Shown in pieces: positions 11,093 through 22,064 of a stretch of DNA of 64,000 nucleotides. The stretch is from Lepas anatifera. Taxonomy: Eukaryota; Arthropoda; Thecostraca; Lepadidae. Within the stretch, counting starts at the first letter, position 1; each line of letters starts with the position of its first letter. The DNA lies in contig JAOTON010000056.1 in NCBI GenBank assembly GCA_034440635.1, positions 62,001 to 126,000 on the forward strand, read 5' to 3'. Both the position numbers and the translations under genes were made by a program. Under the pieces are notes generated by a model. It had not been told where the DNA came from and did not search any database. It saw nothing but the letters and a program-made list of their open reading frames with translations.

Positions 11093-12019
11093 TTAACACC
11101 CGCACTGGAGGGGGTCTGGCACTAACGCGCACTGGAGGGGGGCCTGGTAGGCCCCCCTAAGATCTCGGAAACTAAGAGGGTTAGAAAAACGCCACTTGGT
11201 AGGTGGGTGGGGGCTGTGGTGATCTACATGATGACCAATTTTCATTGACCTAAGTCAATATCTTCAAGGTCAAACAAGGTCGTAAAGGTCAAATATTGGC
11301 CATGCTGGGATCGATTGGTAAATGCTGTGATTATGCAGGAAAATGGCGGGAATAAGCTAAAGGCGGACAAGGTTCATAGAGAAGAGGTCTCAAAGAGGCT
11401 TCCCCACAACTTTTGGGTCAAGGTCATTCAAGGTCATTGACCTTTAAGGTCACCATATGGTATACTACTTATTATTTACACTTTGACTAACACTGTAGCC
11501 ACTGTTTGGCGGGAAATGAGGATTGACCTTTCCCAATGACCTTTAACCTTGATCTTTGACCTTGACCTTTGTATTGGGGTACCCTACCGATGACGTCATA
11601 GCATAGTATATGTCAGACGGGGTAATGTCATTTGGCCGGACGCACAGTGGTCAGTGACCTTGAAAGTGCAGATATGACCTTGACCTGTGACCTTTGACCT
11701 TGACCTTGACTTTCATGTGAAGTGTCCTTGACATATAGTCCCGCTTATATGACGTAATGACGTTACCACTCGGTCTTCAATGCAAGCTAACGGGTCCGAC
11801 CGCGCGTTTACGGCGATCTCAAAATGTAGGTCTGACTTTGAAAGCCTATAAGTCAAAAAATTTTCGGCCGATTTTCAAAAAGTCTTCACCAATCGACGCG
11901 CTATTGAATTCTGTTAAATGTGGCCACGTTTCGTTTTTCGGCTACAAGCGGTTCTCCGGCCACCTCGGAAAAACAGGTGGGGGGGGGCCTCCGAGGCCCC
12001 CCTCCAGTGCGCGTGTTAA
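11093..12019. mobile_element. TTAA-bounded non-autonomous element, AGGTCA-rich, doubled left terminus
   Basis: TTAA lies at both ends (11093-11096 and 12016-12019). The inward termini read CACCCGCACTGGAGGGGG and, reversed, CACGCGCACTGGAGGGGGG. On the left, a second terminus-like unit (ACGCGCACTGGAGGGGGG) starts about 28 bp further in. Each end then has a GC hairpin (GGGGGGCCT...AGGCCCCCC). The interior carries long tandem runs of TGACCT and AGGTCA, including several directly adjacent hexamers around 11672-11710. The paralogous segment at 16610-17078 has no element at this position (GTGATGCTGATGCC in place of GATG-element-TGCC), which shows that it inserted. TTAA duplications point to a piggyBac- or Kolobok-type transposase. 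No transposase is encoded. Confidence 0.85.
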
Positions 12020-12429
12020 TGCCATTAAAATATACATACCTACTCAGTCAATCGCCTCGTGCATCCTGCGATTTTCCTTGGCCCTCCGTGTTTGAATGGT
12101 CCGAGCTACTTATACCTCCACCTCAAATAGCCATTTTATCAGCTTAAACTTCTAGTGTTGCACACACGTGAGAAGCCAGCTAGTCGTGTATGTCACATGT
12201 ACCGTGTGTGTTGTATTGCCAATAAGTGTTTACCAACGAAAACAATGAAAAGCTGCACCATTTACCCTGATGCCGCAAAATACTAAGGATTCTAAATCGG
12301 TACCTGCAATTTTACCCGCCGAGCGTATTCATATACCGAACTCATTTAATGAACTCATAGGCATGTGTTTCCAGTGATATCGACACTGCACAGTGCACAA
12401 ACTCCTAACCCATACATCCAGCCATGTGC

Positions 12430-12650
12430 ACAGAATGACTCCTACATCTGTCCTCCTCTCAGTCCAACAGCAAGCAGAACAACCACCATTCTCAACACCA
12501 CACGCGTACGTTTTATAATCCGCCACGCGACCCCTTCCCACCGAGCCTTGAACTCGGCGTCAGCGGCGCGCAGCGGCGTGACCTTTCTAACCTCTGTGCC
12601 CCGCGGGCAATCGGCATCCAGCGGATGGTGGCTGCTGATTGGTGGAGGTG
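12430..12650 (-). repeat. tRNA-derived SINE-like segment, copy in segmental duplication 1
   Basis: On the minus strand the sequence reads GGCACAGAGGTTAGAAAGGT (A-box-like) followed by CCGAGTTCAAGGCTCGG (B-box-like with a short stem), then a tail towards lower coordinates. The same unit occurs at 27180-27410 in the paralogous segment. The two copies are therefore duplicates of one insertion rather than independent insertions. The reading frames here are not genes. Confidence 0.5.
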
Positions 12651-12950
12651 CGTTCACTTGTATAGCGAGAAATTCAGCGGTAATTTCTCCATGAGAATGA
12701 TAAAACTTAAGCCATAAACCAAGAGATGTATTAGCATGATCTTTTTCAAGAATTTCTAGCCATATTTTGCCCTACATTAGCTTGGTTACCTGCGTCAGCA
12801 TCCGATACTCTTTGGTACAGGCGAGGCAGCAGCAGAATCAGCACTGGCTAGCCGGCGGCCGAGTTCGCTGAAGTCGGGAGACTTGCGTTGGCTGAAGCAA
12901 GAAGCTTTCGCCGAGCGATAAGGAGTGGGGCCCGGCCCGATGGTAACCGA

Positions 12951-13254
12951 CAGAAAGAGAGGAGGGAGACGTAGGCAGTAGCGCAGCCAGGTGGGGGGAG
13001 CATCGGTGCTGGAGCATCCTTCGATCGCTAGGCGGTTTACCCCATCTGGGCCGTGCCGCTCGAAATTTAGTGCCCTACGCCGTTGAACGTAGATGCAACT
13101 AGACAGCCTTTAGCGATAAGAACTATTGTTTGACAATTTAGTGCCTTTTTAGTCAGCTAAGCCATTCTGTCGCCTTTTCAAGCACCCGGTAAGAGTATGA
13201 GCACGTAATCCGTTTTCAGCTAATGCCTCATCGTCGCCAATAATCGTACGGGCG
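12951..13254. other. Spacer between segmental duplication and minisatellite
   Basis: GC-rich non-coding DNA. A GTAGCGCAGCCAGG motif near 12977 resembles the end of a CAGGGGCGTAGCCAGG-type element, but no partner end was found. Confidence 0.35.
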
Positions 13255-14760
13255 GAGCTAATCTGGTGCCCCTTGAGCTCATCTGGTGCCCACTGAGCTG
13301 GTCTTGGCCCCTTGAGCTGATCACGTGCTCTCTAAGCCAATCTGGTGCCTCCTGAGTCAATCTGGTGCCCCTGAGCAAGTCATTGTGCCTCTTCAATCTA
13401 TCTAATGCTCTATGAGTCAGTATGTGCCTCTGAGCTTGCCTGGTGCCCTATTAGCTGTTTTAGTGCCCCTTGAGCTGATCTGGCCCCCTGGCCTGATATA
13501 CTGCCTCCCAGAGTTATCTACTGTCCCCTGAGCCAATATGGTGCCTCTTGAGCTGATCAGGTGCCCCCTGAGCTGGTTATTGATGTCTCCTTAGATGCTA
13601 TGGTGCCCCTGAGCTGATCTTGCACCCTGAGCTGATCTTATGTTCCTGAGCTGATCTATGACCCTGCTCTGTCTGGGGCTAGGAACTGATCTGGCCAGCT
13701 GATTGATCTGGTGTCCTGAGCCGATCTAGTGCCTCCTAAGCCATCATTGTGCCTCCTGAGCCCATCCCAAGCCCTCTGGGCTAGTCTGGTGCCCCTGAGC
13801 TAGTTTGGTGCACCCTGGGCCCATTTGGTACCCATTAAGCTGATCTGAGCCTCCTGAGTTGATTAAACAATTTCCTTAGCAGCTCTGGGGCCCTGAACTG
13901 AGCTGGGCCCACTGAGGCTGATGAGGGCCCCTGAGCTGATATGGGGCTCCTGGACTGATTAAGTGCCTCCTGACTTGGATCTGGTACCCCCGAGCTGATC
14001 TGGGGCCCGAGCTGGTGGGGGAAGACTGAGCTGATCCCTTGTCCTCTGAGCTGATGTGGTGCTCCCTGAGCTGATCCTGACCCCCGCTCTGGTCTGGGGA
14101 CTAGGAACTTATCCGGGCCCCCGAGTTGATCGATCTGGTGCTCCCTGAGCAGATATATAGCTCCCTGAGCTGAACTAATGCCCCCTTAGTTGATCTGGTG
14201 CCTTCTGAGTCATCATTGTGCCTCCTGAGCCCAGCTGATGCCCTATGAGCTTTTCTGGTGCTATTGAGCTATTCTGGTCTGGGTTATATATGAGCTATTC
14301 TGGTCTGGGTTCATGGGGTACCCTGAGCTGGTCTGGGCGCTGATCTTGTGATAGCCCCTTAATTTGGCATGAGGCCCCCTGAGGTGATCTGGCGCCTTAA
14401 ACTGTTCTGGGGCGCCTTGAACTGGTTCAAGGCCCTATGAACCTATCTGGGGCCCATTGAGCTAGTCTGAAGACCCCATCTCTGGAGCCACTGAGCTAGT
14501 CTAGTCCCTGGGTGAAGCATGGGCTGTTCTGTGGGCCCTGATCTACACCAGGGGCCCCTGAACTGGTCTTGAATAGACAGAGAATAAGAAGACAAGGCTA
14601 ACTCCCATTATCTCGTGGCGGAGTCACTGAGCTAGTCTAGGCCCTGGAGGCACAACAGGGGGGATGGGGAAGCTGCTCTGGAAGGCTCTGATCCACACTA
14701 GGGGGTCCCAGAGCTGGTCTTGAATAGACGGGGAATAAGAACACAATGGAAACTCCCCTT
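13255..14760. repeat. GC-rich degenerate minisatellite, CTGAGCTGATCTGGTGCCCC-like unit
   Basis: Dozens of imperfect units of roughly 20-30 bp built around GAGCTGATCTGGTGCCCC, with frequent base changes and length shifts. Towards the end two copies of a longer block containing GGTCTTGAATAGAC (near 14563 and 14717) repeat about 150 bp apart. The array has no coding sense. The same grammar, CCCTGAG plus TGATC plus GGGGCC, recurs in the arrays at 20100-25560, 31440-32160 and 50250-51430, which suggests related or convergently evolving arrays. Confidence 0.8.
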
Positions 14761-15162
14761 GTAAAATGAAGCTAACGAGGAATGAGGCATCACTAAAACG
14801 GCTTGTGATGCCTAGGCACCCCTGGTTATATAATTGCTTATTATACTGGTGGATTCTGGGGAGGGATGATAAAAAGGCATGTGCCCCTGAGCTCAGAGCG
14901 CAGTTCCCTAACCCAGGATTTCTACTAATCAATTTAAGTGAAGAACTAGTTATCACAATTTTCAGCCCTGTCACACCATCCCGATCCAAACCACCGGCCT
15001 GTTCACCTTTTCTCTACTCTTAACTAGGACCGATCCTTGAAAATATGGAACGTTATAAACGCGTTGAAAAGGTATCTCCCAAATTATTCCGGCAGCAAAA
15101 AATTTTATCGTTCCAAAGACACTATGCCACTCCTCCCACGGCCATTGTGGGAGGCGAGGAAC
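14761..15162. other. Intergenic, no gene recognised
   Basis: Short overlapping frames only. This is the flank of the TTAA element that begins at 15163. Confidence 0.45.
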
Positions 15163-15955
15163 TTAACACGCGCATTGACGGGGGGCGGGTACCCGCCCCT
15201 CGGTTTTCGGAGACAGTGGAAAACGGCGGCGCGTAGCGCCGCCGTCTTGGTATACCTTTTCCTCATCTTTTTAACTTCTGTGAAAATTTTAAGGTTAGGT
15301 TATCTCAGGTCAGGTCACCAGTACAGGTCAGTGACCCGACCTCAAAAAGTTTAAGATAGCATAAGTCGGAGCAGGGTGAACTTATCCGATTGAAACTCAT
15401 ATCACATAATGGCCCTACCGAGTTCTCTAAAATATGTTCCGGTATTTTTGATATCGATGACCTAAGGTCAGGTACGACGCATGACCTCTCCATTGGAAAT
15501 ACATGGGAAAATGGTTTTTACGGAATAACTCAGTAACGGATGGTGATAGAGCATTTATTTTAGCTGCATTAGACTCGCCTGGGCTTTGCGGTTCTAATGA
15601 TATGCATTTTTATAATTTGACCCTGACCTGACCTCGGTCAGGTCAAATCCTTGATTTGACCTAGCAAGGTCAATTATACATCATTCGTTCGGTTGTAAGA
15701 GGATTCATATAGTTTAAGTCGTTTTGCTCTATCTTTACTTGTTCAGATGTAATGCCCGAAACTGATTTTATGTTATCCCTATGACGGGCATGTTTTGACT
15801 CTCGTGACCTTAAATGTGACCTGCAAAAAATGGTTCAATGTTTTCGATGGGAAGTAGATGGGCAGCCCAACGCCGTTTACCGTTTTTGTCCTCCGTGGTT
15901 CTCGAGATCTTGGGGGCGGGTCCCCCGTATGGTGGCTCGCCCCGTAGCGTGTTAA
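15163..15955. mobile_element. TTAA-bounded non-autonomous element with two subterminal hairpins
   Basis: TTAA occurs at 15163-15166 and 15952-15955. Inward ends start CACGCGCATTGACGGGG and, reversed, CACGCTACGGGGCGAGC. The left subterminal region has a GGCGGGTACCCGCCC palindrome and then an ACGGCGGCG...CGCCGCCGT palindrome, the latter shared with 18317-19516 and 61077-62062. The right end has GGGGGCGGGTCCCCC. The interior has many TGACCT/AGGTCA hexamers, including tgacctgacctcggtcaggtc near 15622. No transposase frame. Total 793 bp. Confidence 0.8.
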
Positions 15956-16609
15956 TCCGCGTTCAACCAGGGCTCACTCGTCACGACAAAACCAGTGGGC
16001 ATAACACATTAACTTTCGACTCCAATATGTCTTAGCTTGCACATGGTGCACATGGTGCACATGCACAATATCACAGGCTCCGCTGATTTCTCTGTTAAGT
16101 ACTTGCATGAGTTGGCTGATTTGTCCTTAAATCTATCCAAAACACCCATATTTTGGCTACTTCCATGACATTTTGGTGATACTTTTTCGGTTTTAATCGA
16201 GTTTTCCTTCTCCGTCAATGCTTGCTTTGCATTTTTCTTGAACCAAAAGTGCCCAAAGAATGTTATAAACAAAAATATATCAAGTTTTTAAGCTTACGTT
16301 CAAAAGTGCCCTTTTCTCCCGGGGTGCCCTTCAAAGTTGGTGTGCTCCCATACCATAGCTCTGGCTGCGCCCCTGGTTGCCCCCCTCCAGCGCTTTGGGG
16401 GCATGACTGGAATGCCCCCTACGTCCGCCAACGCCTAAACCACAAATCTACAGGCCCAAAATGTCACGTAAACGGTGTGTTTAAAACTGGCGAGGCTGAC
16501 GCTGTCCGTAGCATCGGCCGCCTGGGCGTTATAACTCGATACAAGAGAAAGGAAAAACCTACGCTTTCCCGCGTTTGTTCTGGCACGTGATGTCCGCAAG
16601 TTTCCCAAA
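15956..16609. other. Intergenic with remnant of a GCCCC-ended TIR element
   Basis: Near 16350-16400 the sequence 'ggctgcgcccctgg' followed by C-rich and G-rich runs resembles one end of the CAGGGGCGTAGCC-type elements. No matching second end is visible. There is a small tandem 'catggtgca' repeat near 16040. The 122-codon frame at 16222-16590 has no recognisable motif. Confidence 0.4.
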
Positions 16610-17078
16610 TTAGGTGTAATTCGAAAGCTGAATGTTAAGCGTCTTGATCTTATACCGGTAAACGACTTTTGATAACTAATGATAACAATAAAGAATAACT
16701 AACTTGGAACGCTACGTCACCCAGGAAAATTGTCTTGGAACGCGACGTCACCCGGGAAAATTGTTAGGCCTAAAAATAGAAAGCCGCACCATCACTGCTA
16801 GAGGGCCGAGCACGTAGATTTCTGGCTACCTGGGGACCGGGTGGCGGCGGTATCGAGAGGATGTAATAGGGAGACAGAGACAGCCCATGCTAAAGAAATA
16901 CAGTGATGCTGATGCCATAATTCTATTCAGTGAACTACCTCGTGTACCCTGTGATTTTCCTGGCACCCCTTTGTTTACACGGTCAGCACTTCGTATCCCT
17001 CAAATAGTCAAATAATAATCATTTAAATATCTTAAACTCCTAGTTTTGCATCTGCGTGGAAAACCAGCTAAGCGTGTA
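16610..17078. repeat. Segmental duplication copy 2, left part
   Basis: Matches 10800-11092 and then 12020-12192 of copy 1. The matching sequence stops exactly at GTGTA (17074-17078), where the TIR of the 9.9 kb nested element begins. It resumes at 26966 beyond that element. It also lacks the TTAA element that copy 1 carries and so serves as an approximate empty site. A short 'ggaacgcgacgtcacccgggaaaattgt'-type unit is duplicated in tandem near 16707-16765. Confidence 0.8.
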
Positions 17079-17259
17079 GGGGAGAGTGGGGGAAGATGCC
17101 CAGGGCTTAGGGAAATCCGGACTATAGAATAACCGCGGTACCAACAGCGCTGCTTTAGATGCCAAGTCGTAGTATGATCATTTATCTTCCTTATAGAGTC
17201 GATGAAATTGCTGATAATTATCATATGTTCTAACTATTATGATTTTACTAGAGGCTTGC

Positions 17260-17345
17260 AAAGGGGCGTCTTACCCCATCGGATGGGTAAGGCGCCCCTG
17301 GGGCTTGGAAAGATGCCCCACCCCTGGGCGTCTTACCCCATTTTG
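17260..17345. repeat. Subterminal palindrome and repeats of the 9.9 kb element
   Basis: GGGGCGTCTTACCCCATC followed by GATGGGTAAGGCGCCCC forms a long palindrome, followed by AAAGATGCCCCA and a further GGGCGTCTTACCCC. The same words occur just inside the right end (26925-26960). Repeated subterminal words of this kind are commonly transposase-binding sites; that role is inferred here. Confidence 0.6.
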
Positions 17346-18316
17346 GTATATCGTTGATGAAGTAGCTTTCTTGTAGCTCTTAGCGTCATTGGTAATCATT
17401 TAAGTATTATTCAGAAGTCAGAATGTAATTAGAAGCATCCACACACATTGATAAAACAAGTACCTAGGTGATTTTCATGTTTCCACGTCAAAAGATAAAA
17501 CAAAGTTACGTAAAACTAACGATAAGCACCAAGGATAAAAGCATACCATACAATTAATATAAAATCACTCACACTCACAAACAACGAAGTACGAAACGAA
17601 GTAGGTAAACTGGTACGAGGTTTCTGAGAACTTCCCCCAAGTCGCCTACCTTGTCTTTTCTGTGTTCTCTTTGTTTCAAGTCCCCATTTTATAAGAAATA
17701 TGAGCCAGAAGTTGTTAAGTACAAAAACATTCACTTCAGAGAGTAAAAATGGCTTGTGGTGACTCGATGCTTCCTCCCACTAACCGTTACAGGCTCCCAG
17801 TCTATCATTTATGGCGCACAGCCACCTTAGCATTCTTGTCAAGGCACACAGGCCCAGCCTTCCAAGGCAGTACATTCGATCTATTCTTTGCACGAGAGAA
17901 CAAAACTCACTCCGCAGATGAGGTATCTGGTATCGTCATGCCCACTGTCTTGATTTCCTTATACCGCTTTTGCCTGCCTCGTCCACGTCTTTTTAGATAC
18001 ATTTGCTTTCGCAACCTCTTTAACTAGTCTATCTTCCAGAGCCTTTTTTATATGCATGTTTTTTATATGCAGCCAGTTTGATCTGAACCCACCATGAGGT
18101 CATCTCCGGTTGGGACATCAGGCCAGGTCCGGTGAACTCCCAAACAATTGTCTCAAGGTTTTTAATGATTGAGCTGGGATTCGCTTTATCGAATGAAAGC
18201 ACCAACCACAAAATTTGGCTGTTATGGGATTCCTTGCGTTAGTAGCCTGGGTTCAGGTGCGAGGCCTTCAATTGGAAAGGTTAGTCACAAAGTGACAGAA
18301 TGAAGCGTGCTCTTAT
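17346..18316. other. Left internal part of the nested element, no recognised gene
   Basis: AT-rich DNA with short overlapping frames on both strands, the longest 92 codons (17749-18027 plus). None shows a transposase DDE/D pattern or DNA-binding motif that I can recognise. It could be decayed transposase sequence of the host element. Confidence 0.4.
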
Positions 18317-19516
18317 TTAACCTTCGCCCGGGTGGGGGTCTTTTTAGACCCCCTCGGGTTTTTTCCAAAGCGACCAAAAACGGCGGCGCGCAGCGCCGCC
18401 AAACTTGGTCTAGCTATTCCTTCATCATTTTTACATCTTTTCTGAAAATTTTAGCTCAAGGTCATATCAGGTCAGGTCACTACGCCAGGTGAAGTGACCT
18501 CACCTCAAAAATGTTTAGGACCGCATAACTAAAAAAAGGGTTAATCGATCAAGTTCAAACTCATACCACATATTGGGCTCACCAGGACCTACAACATTTG
18601 TCCCGGGATTTTTTAGATTGGTGACATAAGGTCATGTGCAGAGCATGACCTCCCCGTCGTAAATACATGGGGAAAATCACGAAATGAGATTTTCTCAGTA
18701 AGTATGGATTGAATCAACTTCAAACATTGGTTACGCCCTACTCTTAGCCCATTTCTGAAGTTGATGCCAAACATTTTGACTTGTGATCTTTAAAAGGTCA
18801 CCTTAGGTCAAATAAACATTTTTTGGTGTTTTACTCTATAAATTTTAAATAAACTAAGATAGAACTTTTATTTTGTCACCGAAGTGTTTGTATAGTCACT
18901 GCAAGTCAAATGATATATATCATGACTCTACCAGGTCAAGTTGGGTCAGACTGTTGACCTGGGTCAGGTCAAATTCTTAAATTTGACCTGGCATAGCAAT
19001 ATCATATATCATTCGATTTGTATTGACAAGAGGATTGCAATGGTCTATAAATTATGGCTGTATCTCGTTTGGTTTAGTAGCTATTAGTGAAAAAGTAAAC
19101 GCCCTTATGCATGGGTGGCTATGGACATTCCCAAGAATATGCCCATAATTCAGTGACCTGTAGCTCCCTAGGCTTTGACCTGACACGAAAATGAAGCCCA
19201 CTTTAATGAAAGAGCATCTCAACAGCTTTCGAATGGTGTTAGAAAAATGTTTCTAGCCATCATAGTTTCTGAGATATATGAGGTTTTCTTAGTACACCTC
19301 ATATTAGCGATTTTGACCTATTTTGACCTCTGGTGACCTTGATATTGACCTGACAAGAAAAATGACTGAAGTATTTTCGACATCATTTTTGAAGAGCTTT
19401 CGATTGCCGTTTTGCGCTTTTTTTCTAGCTCTTTTAGTTTTTGAGATCGTGGGGGGTCTTTTTTAGCCCCCACCAGGGCGAAGGTGGCTCGTACCCGCCA
19501 CCGGGGCAAGGGTTAA
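18317..19516. mobile_element. TTAA-bounded element with hairpins and about 18 AGGTCA half-sites
   Basis: TTAA lies at 18317-18320 and 19513-19516. Termini are CCTTCGCCCGGGTGGGGG and, reversed, CCCTTGCCCCGGTGGCGG. The left subterminal hairpin is GGGGGTCTTTTTAGACCCCC, followed by an AACGGCGGCGCGCAGCGCCGCC palindrome. The right end has a GGGGGGTC...AGCCCCC hairpin. I count about 18 exact AGGTCA or TGACCT hexamers in 1.2 kb, with tandem AGGTCAGGTCA near 18470 and TGACCT-4bp-TGACCT near 19316. No coding capacity. Family assignment (piggyBac or Kolobok) rests on TTAA. Confidence 0.85.
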
Positions 19517-19904
19517 CACTTACGGTCATGCGTGTCGAAAGCATAGGACAGGAACGGGAGGACGGATCCCCTAACTCGCCAATCTGTGAGAACGTCTCCC
19601 GACAAGTTTTGGGAATCCACCTAGGTTTTTATTGTTTCTCTATTACCTACCTGCTTTGACCTACATAAGTTTGTTCATGGGATTCATGGGCATGAGCTTT
19701 TTCAAAGACGGCCAATTCAAAGTTCACACCCCCCCCCCGGCATCACCAGTCCAGGGTCCGTAGCCCCCAGTAACAATTCCGTGGCGCTGCCCGCGGGTAA
19801 GGTTTGGACTAATCCCAAGTTTAACACACAGTCGTTTACTCTAACAAATGGCGTTTATTTCTCTGGGTAAACACGCCCCCTTTCCACCGGGAAAGTTGCC
19901 CATG

Positions 19905-20010
19905 GGGCAGGGGTGTAATTTTCTATCTCTTTGGGGGTGCCCTGAGCACCCCCAATCCTAATTTGAGCACCCCCAATCATGTGCTGAGCACCCCCAATAC
20001 ATGTGCCGCC
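19905..20010. mobile_element. Fragment of a CAGGGGTGTAATTTTC-ended element
   Basis: GCAGGGGTGTAATTTTCTAT is followed by repeated GAGCACCCCCAAT units. A related stretch is at 22065-22140 and an inverted end (GAAAATTACACCCCTGCC) at 26568-26586. Terminal pairs for a complete element are not assured. Confidence 0.45.
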
Positions 20011-20099
20011 CCTGGCTTACCACCGCCGCCCAGAACGGTGTCACGCTATCTCATCACTGCCGTCCTGATTCATTCCGCCCCTGACAAGTTTTCCCGTCC

Positions 20100-21080
20100 C
20101 GAGGTTTATTATTTCCACCCCGATTGATTCAAACTCTGCCTCATCAATTCCGCGTGGCCTATCAGTTTCGCCCTGATTTGAGACGCCACATCACTGCCAC
20201 TCCCGCCTGATCACTGCCGCCAACAGTAAATCACTGCCGCCCCCTCCCTGAATGACTATTGCCTCCTTTGGTTCATCACTGATCAGCACTAACACCCCTG
20301 GTTTATCACTGCAGCCTTGATTCATGCCGGCTCCGGCTAATCAAAACTGTCCCCGGTATATTTCTCCACCCATATACATACGTGCTCCTCCTGGTTAGTC
20401 ACTGCCACTCCCCGAATCATCACTACCGCCCCCTGGCTGATCACTGTCACCCCCTGGCTGATACCTGCCGCCCCCTGACTGATCACTGCCGCCCCCTGGC
20501 TGATCACTGCCGCCCCCTCACTGATAAATTCCGCCCCCTGACCGATAACTGCCGCCCCCTTGGCTGATCACTGTCGCCCCCTGGCTGATCCCTGCCGCAC
20601 CCTGGATGTTCACTGCCGCCCCCTGACTGATCATTTCCGCTCCCTGCGTGGTAACTGCCGCCCCTGGCTGGTCACTGCCGCCCCTGGCTAATCATTGCCG
20701 CCCCCTGAATGATAACTACTGCCCCCTGGCTGATAACTTCCACCCCTGTCTGATCACTGCCGCCTTCTGGCTGATAATTTCCGCCACCTGACGGATAACT
20801 GCCGCCCCTTGGCTGCTAACTGCATCCCCTGACTGATCACTGCCGCCCCTGGCTGATCATTGCCGACCCATGGTAGATCACTGCCGCCCCCTGGCAGATC
20901 GCTGCCGCCCCCTGACTGATCACTGCCGCCCCTGACTGATACTGACGCCCCCCGGCTGTTAACTGCAGCCTCCTGACTGATAACTGTCGCCCCCTGACTG
21001 ATAAATGACACCCCTGTTTGATCACTGACACCCCTGACTGTAAACTGCCGCCCATGGTTCATCACTGACGTCTTCCGGGG
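20100..21080. repeat. Minisatellite, about 21-bp unit CTGATCACTGCCGCCCCCTGG, block 1
   Basis: Units are regular between 20400 and 21060 and degenerate to the left. Each carries a TGATCA palindrome and a C5 run. The repeat gives long repetitive frames on both strands (for example 20382-20567 and 20754-21065) that are not genes. Further blocks occur at 21485-21860, 22150-22520, 22920-23115 and 25330-25560, so the array originally spanned much of the nested block and was split by other sequence. Confidence 0.9.
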
Positions 21081-21484
21081 CAGTTAGTATCCTGGGGATA
21101 TCTGGGCAGTGAACGTTCTGGGGAGCATCCTTCTTTGGATATAACTGGCATCAAGTCATACCCAAGGAGCGTTAGTTTTAGTGCCATATATTCATCGTAG
21201 TAATCTTTCAAATTTTACATAACGTCGAGTTTCATGTTACCTTGTCACTGACCCAAGTGTGTCGTATGAAACTGACTGCAATTTTTCAGAGTCTATATTT
21301 CATTTTATTGTATTTACTTATTTTATATATGCTTTTATATAATCTCCTGATACAATGTTCGCAGCCTGACCTGTTTTGCCACCTGACTTGTTGAAACTTG
21401 GGCGGAAATGCCCTATTTACGTAATTTATTTAGTGTTATGGGCGCCGTATGATCCTAGATATCGACGCACCCTAAAGCCCAAAT

Positions 21485-21860
21485 ATGATGATGGACCGTC
21501 TCCCGGCTGATCACTGCTGCCCCTGGTTTATCATTGCCGCCCTAATCCATGCTGCTTCTGGCTCATCGATGCTGTTCCCGGCATATTTTAACCCAAATGC
21601 CCACCGCCCCGACTCATTGCTACCTCCCTTGGTTCATCATTGCCGCACTCAGGCTGATCACTGTCTCCCCTGGTTCATCACTGCCGCCATTATTAATCAC
21701 TGATGCTCTGGTTCACGCCACCTTCGGCTAATGAATGCTCTCCCTGTTTTTTTATTAACCCATGTATGAGCGGCCCCTGGTTAGACACTTCCTCTCTCGA
21801 ATACTCACTGCCGCCCCCCGGCTGATCACTGCCGCCCCTGGCTTATCACTGCCGAGGAGA
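21485..21860. repeat. GATCACTGCCGCCCC minisatellite, block 2
   Basis: Same unit as 20100-21080, more degenerate, separated from block 1 by about 400 bp of AT-rich non-repetitive DNA (21081-21484) in which I see no gene. Confidence 0.8.
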
Positions 21861-22064
21861 CCAATCCGGCCATGGCCCCTAAAACTGGTCAAACTAAGGA
21901 CCTGCTGTCAGCAGTTTTGTCAGCAGGAATCTCTAACACCCTTCCAGAGAGTAAACAGCAGCCCACTATCGTCTAATCGTTATATGTTTGCGTATTGGAG
22001 GAATTCTCCAAACCGAGTAAATGGTAGCCTGTTGCTGTCGTGCTTTTACTGTTTTAGTGTCAGC

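Larger units (their letters stand above)
10800..12950. repeat. Segmental duplication copy 1 (partner: 16610-17078 plus 26968-27710)
   Basis: Apart from the TTAA element at 11093-12019, this region matches 16610-17078 and then 26968-27710 in order and orientation. Matching landmarks include 'attcgaaagctga', 'ggaacgcgacgtca', 'gggtggcggcgg', 'cagctagtcgtgta' against 'cagctaagcgtgta', 'cacatgtacc', 'ttataatccgccacgcgacc' and 'ctagccggcggccgag'. The copies differ at many sites, so the duplication is not recent. It carries the tRNA-like SINE at 12430-12650. No host gene is apparent. Confidence 0.8.
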
